This document shows, one piece after another, positions 33,655 through 40,482 of a stretch of 64,000 nucleotides of DNA (positions within the stretch are counted from its first letter, which is position 1; each line of letters begins with the position of its first letter). The DNA comes from Collinsella sp. MSK.8.10. GTDB taxonomy: Bacteria > Actinomycetota > Coriobacteriia > Coriobacteriales > Coriobacteriaceae. The notes under the pieces were generated by a model. That model ran no database searches, was not told the origin of the DNA, and was given only the letters and a program-made list of their open reading frames with translations. A program made the position numbers and the translations under genes. The DNA is taken from the NCBI RefSeq assembly GCF_019041915.1, contig NZ_JAHPYF010000002.1, forward strand, positions 1 to 64,000. Reading direction: 5' to 3'.

Positions 33655-35181
33655 ATGGAATCGACTGATGTACTGGTAATTGGATCTGGCATTGCGGGCC
33701 TTTGCGCCGCCATCGAAGCGGCACGCACGGGCGCAACCGTCACCGTGGCAAGCGCCGGCAAGACTATGAGTGGATCGAGCTTCTTCCCCGGAACCTGGGG
33801 CCTGGGGCTTATCGGACCCGTTAACGAAGACGACGAACAAGACCTCATCGACACCATTCAGACCGTTGGTGGCGGCGTCGCCGACCCCGAGCTTGTCCAG
33901 ACGTTTGTCCACGGCATTCCCCATGCAATTGAATGGCTCGAGCAAGACCTGGGCGTTGAGCTTCAGCGTCCGCAAAGCGCCGAGAGTGCTCAGCAAAAGC
34001 AGTTTATCCCCTGCTTTGACCACAAGACGCGCATGTGGCGCGGCCTCACCCGCAAGCCCCTTGAGGACGCTCTGACGACCTGGATCGAGTCGCTCGGCAT
34101 TCGCCTGCTCCCCCGCCATGAGCTTATTGACCTTGTTGAGGACACGAACGGCAGAATAACCGGAACCGTACTCTACGACCTCACCGAAAATCGAATCGTG
34201 CCCTTTGCTGCCAAGGCCACGATCATCGCAGCCGGTGGCACAGGCGGCCTGTTCGAGCGCAGCCTTACGTCGGCTGATGTGCTCAGCTCCTCGCAGGCCA
34301 TCGCGCTGGCGCACGGCGCAACACTTACTAATATAGAGTTCATGCAGATGATGCCCGGCTTCATCGAGCCTAAGCGCAACCTGGTCTTCAACGAGAAAAC
34401 CTGGCGCTACGTACATGTAGACCAGCCGGTAGATATTGCCGACGACAAGCTGGACGACCTGCTCGAGCAGCGCTCTGGATATGGTCCCTTCACGTCATGC
34501 TTGGCCTCCCGCGCTATCGATCTCGTCATCGATCAGGCAGGTGCCGAAGGCCTGGCACTCCACTACGACTTCCCCCGCGAGGATGTCCCAGAGTTTGTGC
34601 AGACCTTTGCCACCTGGCTGCAAGACGAGCACGGCATCGCCCCGACTGACGAGATGCGCGTTGCGATGTATGCCCACGCCGCTAACGGCGGCATCAAGAT
34701 CGATAAGACCGCGCACACGGGCGTTGAGGGCCTCTACGCTTGCGGCGAGGCGACAGGCGGCATGCACGGCGCCGACCGCATTGGTGGCTTGTCATGCGCC
34801 AACGGCATCGTATTCGGACGTATCGCGGGCGCATCGGCAGCCCTCACAGCGCAGAAAGAGCCTGAGGCGGCCCTGAAGGCGGATATCACCCTCCCCCAGT
34901 ACGGCATTGCCACAACAGATGCCGAACGCCTGACACACAGCCTTAGGCACACGATGAGCACCTATTGCATGATCAACAGGACCGAAACAGGCCTATCCGA
35001 GGCCCTGCAACAGCTTGAAAGCCTGCAAGACGAAGCCACGGCTCTAAATAAGCCACATGCCAACGACAGCGAAATCGCTGCCCTCGCCCGCCCACAGTCG
35101 CAGATTCAGCTGGCGATGGAGATGGCCAAAGCCATGCGCAAGCGAACTGAAAGCCTGGGTTCGCACTATCGAGCAGACTAA
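33655..35181 (+). CDS. FAD-dependent oxidoreductase (L-aspartate oxidase/fumarate reductase flavoprotein type)
   Basis: ATG 33655 behind GAAAGGA gives 508 residues. FAD-binding features are TDVLVIGSGIAGLCAAIEAA at the N-terminus, IAAGGTGGLFERSL near 205 and GLYACGEATGGMHGADRIGG near 365, with GGLSCANGIVFGR after it. The catalytic capping region includes ANGGIKIDKTAHTGVEGLYA. Family members oxidise aspartate or reduce fumarate. No quinolinate synthase or other NAD-biosynthesis gene is adjacent, so the substrate is open; annotation as nadB would be premature. It is a single-gene unit with its own terminator-like hairpin. Confidence 0.8.
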   Translation: MESTDVLVIGSGIAGLCAAIEAARTGATVTVASAGKTMSGSSFFPGTWGLGLIGPVNEDDEQDLIDTIQTVGGGVADPELVQTFVHGIPHAIEWLEQDLGVELQRPQSAESAQQKQFIPCFDHKTRMWRGLTRKPLEDALTTWIESLGIRLLPRHELIDLVEDTNGRITGTVLYDLTENRIVPFAAKATIIAAGGTGGLFERSLTSADVLSSSQAIALAHGATLTNIEFMQMMPGFIEPKRNLVFNEKTWRYVHVDQPVDIADDKLDDLLEQRSGYGPFTSCLASRAIDLVIDQAGAEGLALHYDFPREDVPEFVQTFATWLQDEHGIAPTDEMRVAMYAHAANGGIKIDKTAHTGVEGLYACGEATGGMHGADRIGGLSCANGIVFGRIAGASAALTAQKEPEAALKADITLPQYGIATTDAERLTHSLRHTMSTYCMINRTETGLSEALQQLESLQDEATALNKPHANDSEIAALARPQSQIQLAMEMAKAMRKRTESLGSHYRAD

Positions 35182-35227
35182 ATCGATTCTCACTTTGAGT
35201 TTGATCACAACTTCTCAACATGCATCG

Positions 35228-35276
35228 AGCCCCGTAAGCATGATTCCCCTAAGGAGAACACGCCTACGGGGCTTTA
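35228..35276 (+). terminator. Hairpin after the flavoprotein gene
   Basis: AGCCCCGTA (35228-35236) pairs with TACGGGGCT (35265-35273) followed by TT. A second smaller hairpin (CCGTG..CACGG, 35278-35304) follows. The T-tract is weak. Confidence 0.5.
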
Positions 35277-35315
35277 GCCGTGTTTCCCTAAGGGAATCAC
35301 GGTGCAGATTACTCA

Positions 35316-35545
35316 GCTCCGCGCCCTTTCGGGTTCGACCCCATGCGTGGTCAACAAAAAACGACCAGCCTGAGCCAGTCGCTTTAACAATCTTTGGGTG
35401 GGCCGTCAGGGGGTCAGCCCGCTGCGCAGGCGGTCGCTGCGGCGCTCCGCGCCCCGACGGGTTCGACCCCATGTGAGGTTAACAAAAAAGCGACCAGCCT
35501 AAGCCAGTCGCTTTACCATGCTTTGGGTGGGCCGTCAGGGGGTCG
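35316..35545 (-). repeat. Tandem duplication of the tRNA-Lys 3' end and its terminator
   Basis: Two units about 130 bp apart share TCCGCGCCC..CGGGTTCGACCCCATG, an oligo-A plus CGACCAGCC..GCCAGTCGCTTT hairpin, and TTTGGGTGGGCCGTCAGGGGGTC. The last block is the 3' end of tRNA-Lys. On the minus strand each unit ends in a terminator (35355-35384 and 35484-35514: stem of about 8-11 bp, then six T). It looks like a partial tRNA gene duplication or the scar of an element that used the tRNA end. Confidence 0.7.
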
Positions 35546-35600
35546 AACCCTGGACCTTGGGATTAAGAGTCCCCTGCTCTACCAACTGAGCTAACGACCC
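35528..35600 (-). tRNA. tRNA-Lys (anticodon CTT), copy 1
   Basis: The minus strand folds as a cloverleaf: acceptor GGGTCGT/ACGGCCC, D-arm GCTCAGTTGGTAGAGC, anticodon loop ACTCTTAAT with CTT, T-arm CAGGGTTCGACCCCCTG. Length is 73 nt; the 3' CCA is not encoded (CCC follows the discriminator A). Confidence 0.95.
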
Positions 35601-35646
35601 AAAGCTAAAGTCCGTTGTGGCGGACTTTAGAGGAGATATCGTGTGG

Positions 35647-35719
35647 TGGGCCGTCAGGGGTTCGAACCCTGGACCTTGGGATTAAGAGTCCCCTGCTCTA
35701 CCAACTGAGCTAACGACCC
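35647..35719 (-). tRNA. tRNA-Lys (anticodon CTT), copy 2
   Basis: It is almost identical to copy 1, 46 bp away, with T-arm CAGGGTTCGAACCCCTG and the same CTT anticodon. Here CCA is encoded after the discriminator base (35644-35646). Confidence 0.95.
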
Positions 35720-35741
35720 GATATCAACACGAAGCAAGAAC

Positions 35742-35819
35742 TGGGGTGGGTAAAGGGACTCGAACCCTCGACCTACGGGACCACAACCCGTCGCTCTAGC
35801 CAACTGAGCTACACCCACC
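35742..35819 (-). tRNA. tRNA-His (anticodon GTG)
   Basis: The minus-strand cloverleaf has acceptor GTGGGTG/TACCCAC with an extra 5' G opposite C73, the hallmark of tRNA-His, anticodon loop TTGTGGT with GTG, and T-arm GAGGGTTCGAGTCCCTT. CCA is encoded at 35742-35744. It is probably co-transcribed with the two tRNA-Lys genes. Confidence 0.94.
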
Positions 35820-35984
35820 GTGTCCTGTGCGCTTCGCGCTCGACTATTATTGCAAGGAACGCCATGCGATGCAAGCCCCAATTTTCAAGAATTTTGAAAA
35901 GAGTTTTTTAGATCCATTTCGGGCAAATCCTACCGGTTCCATAGGAGTAAACTTGCCCCACTGCAAATGCTCGAAAGGACCGGC

Positions 35985-37166
35985 ATGAAAGAACTCTCCA
36001 ACCGTACGGCAGCGTTTACCGATTCCGTCATCCGCCGTATGACGCGCATCTCCAACAAGTATGACGCCGTCAACCTGTCGCAGGGCTTCCCTGACTTCGA
36101 TCCCCCAGCGCAGCTACTCAACAGCCTGAGCGCCATCGCCAGCGACCCCAAGCCGCTCTATCACCAGTACTCCATCACCTGGGGCTCCCAGGCCATGCGC
36201 GAGGCGCTCGCTGCCAAACAGGAGCACTTTATGGGCATGCCGGTGAACCCCAACGAGAATATCGTAGTCACCTGCGGCTCCACCGAGGCCATGATGGCCG
36301 CCATGATGACGGTCACGAACCCCGGCGACAAGGTCGTCATCTTCTCGCCATTCTACGAGAACTACGGCGCCGACACGATCCTTTCGGGTGCCGAGCCCAT
36401 CTACGTGCCGCTCAACCCGCCTGCGTTCGACTTTGACCGCGAGACACTGGAGGCGGCCTTCCGCGACAACGATCCCAAGGCCATCGTCCTGTGCAACCCT
36501 TCCAACCCCTGCGGCAAGGTCTTTACGCGCGAGGAGCTCACCTTTATCGCCGACCTCTGCAAAAAGTACGACGCCTACTGCATCACCGACGAAGTATACG
36601 AGCACATCGTCTACGCGCCCCACGAGCACGTCTATATGGCCACGCTGCCCGGCATGTTCGAACGAACCATTAGTTGCAGCTCGCTGTCTAAGACCTACTC
36701 CATCACCGGTTGGCGCTTGGGCTACACCATCGCCCCGGCCCAGATCACCGAGCGCATCAAGAAGGTCCACGACTTCCTCACCGTGGGCGCCGCCGCTCCC
36801 CTGCAGGAAGCTGTCGTCACCGCCCTCAACTTCGACGACAGCTATTACGATGAGGTCCTTGACCTCTATACCGCCAAACGCGACCTGTTCTGCCAGGGAC
36901 TCGACAGTATCGGTCTTGAGCATAACGTGCCGCAGGGCGCCTACTACGTCATGATGGACATCTCAGAGTTTGGCTATGACAGCGACCTCGAATTCTGTGA
37001 GGACCTCGCGTCTAAAGTGGGCGTGGGCGCAGTGCCCGGCTCGAGCTTCTTCCGCGAGCCCGTCAACCATCTGATTCGTTTCCACTTTGCCAAGCGAGAC
37101 GAGACGCTTAACGCGGCACTGGAGAACCTCAAGTCGCTACGTGATAAAATCAAGCCGCGCGGGTAA
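35985..37166 (+). CDS. PLP-dependent aminotransferase class I/II
   Basis: ATG 35985 after GAAAGGA gives 393 residues. Fold-type I motifs are present: AVNLSQGFPDFDPPAQLLNS at the N-terminus, VTCGSTEAMMAAM, VLCNPSNPCGKVFTREELTF, DEVYEHIVY, and the PLP-lysine motif SLSKTYSITGWRLGY. This set fits aspartate/aromatic or kynurenine-type aminotransferases (YbdL-like), which move amino groups between amino acids and 2-oxo acids in the cytosol. The substrate cannot be fixed from motifs. It stands alone between tRNA genes and a strong terminator. Confidence 0.87.
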   Translation: MKELSNRTAAFTDSVIRRMTRISNKYDAVNLSQGFPDFDPPAQLLNSLSAIASDPKPLYHQYSITWGSQAMREALAAKQEHFMGMPVNPNENIVVTCGSTEAMMAAMMTVTNPGDKVVIFSPFYENYGADTILSGAEPIYVPLNPPAFDFDRETLEAAFRDNDPKAIVLCNPSNPCGKVFTREELTFIADLCKKYDAYCITDEVYEHIVYAPHEHVYMATLPGMFERTISCSSLSKTYSITGWRLGYTIAPAQITERIKKVHDFLTVGAAAPLQEAVVTALNFDDSYYDEVLDLYTAKRDLFCQGLDSIGLEHNVPQGAYYVMMDISEFGYDSDLEFCEDLASKVGVGAVPGSSFFREPVNHLIRFHFAKRDETLNAALENLKSLRDKIKPRG

Positions 37167-37193
37167 GGACGGCCCGGCAACTAAAGCAACCAA

Positions 37194-37234
37194 AGAAGCC
37201 TCGCACCGCCCGCCGCGTTGCGAGGCTTCTTTCT
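37194..37234 (+). terminator. Terminator after the aminotransferase gene
   Basis: An 11-bp perfect stem (37195-37205 with 37219-37229) followed by TTTCT. Confidence 0.85.
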
Positions 37235-37306
37235 ATAGCGCTTTCTTAAATGGTTTGAACTCTATACTTTAGTCACGGAGCAACTCGTCCCAGAGAGAGG
37301 AATATT

Positions 37307-38197
37307 ATGGCAGAGCAGCAGCTTATCGGAGCGCTCGAGGCCGGCGGCACCAAGATGGTCTGCGCCACGGGCTATGCAGACGGCACGGTCCTGGAGCGTG
37401 AGCAGATTGCGACCACGACCCCGCAGGAGACCGTCGAGGCCGTCAACGCGTGGTTTGCCGACAAGGGCATCGCCGCGCTGGGCATTGGCGCCTTTGGCCC
37501 TACCGCAGTCAACCCCGCCTCGCCCCAATACGGCAAGATCCTGGAGACGCCCAAAACGGCATGGCGCTACTTTGACCTGCTGGGCACTATCCAAAACGAG
37601 CTCAATATCCCCTGCGGCTACGATACCGACGTCAACGTCGCCTGCCTAGGCGAGGTCACGTTTGGTTGCGCCAAGGGCCTTACCGATGTGGTCTACCTGA
37701 CCATCGGCACCGGCGTGGGCGCCGGCGTGCTCTCGGGCGGTAAGCTCGTGCACGGCATGATGCATCCCGAGGCCGGCCACATCCTGGTCACGCGCGACCC
37801 GCGCGACACCATCGGCGAGCATAGCGCCTGCCCCTTCCACGACAACTGCCTCGAGGGCCTCATCGCCGGCCCCGGCGTTAAAAAGCGCTGGGATGGCAAG
37901 AGCGCCGGAGACATGGCCGATGACCCGGAGGCCATGGACCTGCTCGCCGGCTATCTGGCACAGGCGCTCATGACCTACACGCTGTGCTACGCGCCGCAAA
38001 AGATCATCATCGGCGGCGGCGTGGCCGACCACACCCCCATCGTGCCGCTCGCGCGCAAGAAGTGCGCCGAGATGCTCAACGGCTATATCGTCACGCCCGA
38101 GGTCAACGACATCGATAACTACATCGTCAACAACAGCCTCGAGGGCAAGCAGGGCATCATGGGCTGCCTGGCCCTGGGCGCACAGGCGCTTCAGTAG
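37307..38197 (+). CDS. ROK-family sugar kinase (fructokinase-like)
   Basis: The 296-residue protein starts at ATG 37307 behind GAGAGAGGAA. ROK features are GALEAGGTKMVCA (phosphate-binding), GIGAFGPTAVNPASPQYG, GYDTDVNVACLGE with the catalytic Asp, TIGTGVGAGVLSGG and the zinc-binding GEHSACPFHDNCLEGLIAGP. The GAFGP and PFHxxCLEG forms are characteristic of bacterial ROK fructokinases (GmuE/ScrK type), which phosphorylate fructose to fructose-6-phosphate. No sugar transporter is adjacent. Assignment to fructose is likely but not proven. Confidence 0.87.
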   Translation: MAEQQLIGALEAGGTKMVCATGYADGTVLEREQIATTTPQETVEAVNAWFADKGIAALGIGAFGPTAVNPASPQYGKILETPKTAWRYFDLLGTIQNELNIPCGYDTDVNVACLGEVTFGCAKGLTDVVYLTIGTGVGAGVLSGGKLVHGMMHPEAGHILVTRDPRDTIGEHSACPFHDNCLEGLIAGPGVKKRWDGKSAGDMADDPEAMDLLAGYLAQALMTYTLCYAPQKIIIGGGVADHTPIVPLARKKCAEMLNGYIVTPEVNDIDNYIVNNSLEGKQGIMGCLALGAQALQ

Positions 38198-38280
38198 CAG
38201 ACGCACCCACGGGGCGTGGCACGCCCGGCAAATCCGACCTACGGAACGACGCCACCACGCCTCATATAGGCCCTCAAATA

Positions 38281-38327
38281 AAAAAGGCCGCCTAGGACCA
38301 AACAATACGTCCTAGGCGGCCTTTTTG
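38281..38327. terminator. Bidirectional terminator between the ROK kinase and VanZ genes
   Basis: An 18-bp perfect stem (38281-38298 with 38309-38326) flanked by A5 and T5 serves the two convergent genes. It overlaps the last codons of the VanZ-like gene. Confidence 0.95.
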
Positions 38328-38761
38328 GCGCACATCAGCGACCGTAAGAGATATCGGAGCACAACGCCCGTTGCCGCTCCACAGCAGTCGATCATCACAT
38401 CGGTGATCATTCCAGCGCGTCCCGGCACAAAGAGCTGAATCGTCTCGTCGATCGAAGGAATCAGCAGCAGGAACACCGCCGTGGGCAGCAGCACGTCAAA
38501 GGTGCGCCGGCCCTCAAAATCAAAGGCGTGCGTTGCCAGGATGCCGAGCACCATATACTCGGTAAAATGCGCGCACTTGCGAACAACAAAGTTGGTCACC
38601 CATTCATATGGAAGTCCCACGCCGTGCAGGAAACCGCGGATAGCTTCCATGACCGTTAGGCTCAGCGAGCCCGACCCCGAGCCGGGAACCAGCGAATTGC
38701 CCCAGATCAAGAGCGCCATCAGGCAGGTTACAACCGCCCATTTTCGATTGATCTTAACCAT
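38312..38761 (-). CDS. VanZ-like membrane protein
   Basis: The 149-residue protein has four hydrophobic segments (WAVVTCLMALLIWGNSLVPG, EYMVLGILATHAF, VLLPTAVFLLLIPSIDE, DVMIDCCGAATGVVLRYLL) and the VanZ signature with RKCAHFTEYMVLG and IDETIQLFVPGR...TDVMID. VanZ proteins give low-level teicoplanin resistance in enterococci, but most chromosomal homologues have unknown roles in envelope physiology. No van cluster is present. It ends in a shared bidirectional terminator. Confidence 0.8.
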   Translation of the reverse strand: MVKINRKWAVVTCLMALLIWGNSLVPGSGSGSLSLTVMEAIRGFLHGVGLPYEWVTNFVVRKCAHFTEYMVLGILATHAFDFEGRRTFDVLLPTAVFLLLIPSIDETIQLFVPGRAGMITDVMIDCCGAATGVVLRYLLRSLMCAKKAA

Positions 38762-38768
38762 GTAGAAG

Positions 38769-40169
38769 TTATGCCTCCGCGCGGAGCGGCGCGAAGCTGG
38801 CGGTACCGCCCTCGATAACGCTCAGATAGGCACGGCCCGTACGCTTGGCGGTTGAGGACTGCAGGCGCTCGATCTCTTCCTCGAGGATCTGATTGACGCG
38901 CTCGTGACGACGGTTTTCCATAATGCCGGCGGCAATAGCCTCGGCCCGCTCGATGCTCTCGCGCGAGATACGGGCAGTATCCTCGGGGAACACAGCACTG
39001 TGACGGCCGACATAGGCGGGGGCAGCAGGCTGAGGGGCAGCGACGGGAGCGGGGGCTGCAACAGGAGCAGGCTCGTCAATCTCATCCAGAATCGCGGTGG
39101 CGGCGGCCCACATGTCCTCGTGGCCCGAGTAATCAGCCATGGGGACATCAACCTCGAGCGAGGCGTCCGGAAGGTCGCCGGTGTCGATGCGATCTTGGAC
39201 ATCAATCGATGCGGTGATGGCTGCAGGCTCATCGAGGTCATCAAGATCGATGTCCGCGGCACCGGAGATGATAGGCATGCTGGCGAGGTTTGCATTGTAC
39301 GGCGCAGCCTCAGCCGCCTGCTGCTGGGCAGGAGCGCCCCACAGCGAGCTTTCGGCGGCACGGCGGGCGGCAACGGCCTCCTCGTCCGCAGTCATGGCTT
39401 CATCAACGTACGAATTGTCGGCAGAAGCGTTCGCGTCCGCCGAGGTAGCGTTGTAGGCGTTATTGGCTGCCGCGTTGGCAACGAGTGCCACGAAAGCCGC
39501 CGTGCTGCCCGCAGGGGCGGCCTGGGAACCAGACACAGCGCGTGCCGCGGCGGCGATGTCGTCGCGATTGAAGGAGCCGGTCTGCCCGCCGTTGGTGAGC
39601 TCGTCGATGGCGACTTGATAGACGTCGCGCGAGTGTGCAGGGTCGCAGCTCACCGGCGAATCGTCGTCGAGCATACTGTCGATCATGGACCAAGCCTCGT
39701 CCTCGTCCATAGCATCTGCGGCTCGAGCGATGGTAGGAACACCATCATCGGCATGACGGCGCTGGAACGCACCAGTCAGGCCGGAAAGGAATGCCGAGGT
39801 AGACTGCTCCGCCTGAGCCTGAGAAGCAGAAGCCGCAGCGTAAGGAGTCGAATCCTGCTGCTGAGCTGGAATCGAGGCGGTCTTGAACTCGCTTTGATGC
39901 TGATTGAGATTGGCGGCACCGCCCATGGCATCGGGTTGGAACAGACGCTCTTCACGCTGCGCACGATACTCGGAGATACCCAGCGAGGCGGCATAGATAC
40001 CCACGCCCGCCACCGCGCCCACGGCGAAGGGAACCGCACCCGCCACGACCGTCTCGTTCACAGACGAAAACGGCAGCGTCGCGGCATACATAACCACGGG
40101 AGCGGCAAGGCCGATCCCGCACGAAAGTCCTGCAAGGACTGCTCGTTGTGTTGCATCAGAAGAAGCCAT
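38769..40169 (-). CDS. Hypothetical membrane protein with long Ala-rich cytoplasmic region
   Basis: The preferred start is ATG 40169 (GGGGAGAG upstream), 466 residues; an earlier start adds nine. Two transmembrane helices lie near the N-terminus (AVLAGLSCGIGLAAPVVMYA and VAGAVPFAVGAVAGVGIYAA). The remainder is Ala/Asp/Glu-rich and mostly disordered in appearance, with proline-rich APAPVAAPQPAAP and a C-terminal helical part ENRRHERVNQILEEEIERLQ followed by GRAYLSVIEGG. No family was recognised. The layout suggests a membrane-tethered scaffold. It is not obviously in an operon. Confidence 0.7.
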   Translation of the reverse strand: MASSDATQRAVLAGLSCGIGLAAPVVMYAATLPFSSVNETVVAGAVPFAVGAVAGVGIYAASLGISEYRAQREERLFQPDAMGGAANLNQHQSEFKTASIPAQQQDSTPYAAASASQAQAEQSTSAFLSGLTGAFQRRHADDGVPTIARAADAMDEDEAWSMIDSMLDDDSPVSCDPAHSRDVYQVAIDELTNGGQTGSFNRDDIAAAARAVSGSQAAPAGSTAAFVALVANAAANNAYNATSADANASADNSYVDEAMTADEEAVAARRAAESSLWGAPAQQQAAEAAPYNANLASMPIISGAADIDLDDLDEPAAITASIDVQDRIDTGDLPDASLEVDVPMADYSGHEDMWAAATAILDEIDEPAPVAAPAPVAAPQPAAPAYVGRHSAVFPEDTARISRESIERAEAIAAGIMENRRHERVNQILEEEIERLQSSTAKRTGRAYLSVIEGGTASFAPLRAEA

Positions 40170-40413
40170 GAGCTCTCCCCATCTTCCAGCACCCAAATCG
40201 CATCATTCAGTTGGCTGCGCGAGAGAAGATGAAGCGGGGCTATGCCCCAAAGCAACGGTATATGGTTCGTTTCATCTGCGTTTTCCGTCGCGAAGCTTAA
40301 ACGCTATTATGCGAAACCGCCCTGTCGATTGCAAGCGACGATGTCGGATTGAAACGGGAAACCTGCTGCTTGCCAGTCCTATGGTCAAAAATAAGCGCGG
40401 AGCGGCGATATAG
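40170..40413. other. Intergenic region upstream of the hypothetical membrane protein
   Basis: About 240 bp between two minus-strand genes, expected to hold the promoter of the gene at 38769-40169. Nothing else was recognised. Confidence 0.35.
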
Positions 40414-40447
40414 AAAAGGGCCGAGGCTCAAAGCCCCGACCCTTTAT
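40414..40447 (-). terminator. Terminator of the rho gene
   Basis: On the minus strand AAGGGTCGGGGC pairs with GCCTCGGCCCTT (two wobble pairs) around TTTGA, followed by TTC. Confidence 0.65.
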
Positions 40448-40482
40448 TGCATTGATGACTATCGCTGCGTGTGGATGACAAC

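Noticed and set aside
33655..35181. Firm assignment as nadB (L-aspartate oxidase)
   Set aside because: The family also contains fumarate reductases and other oxidoreductases, and no quinolinate synthase gene is adjacent.
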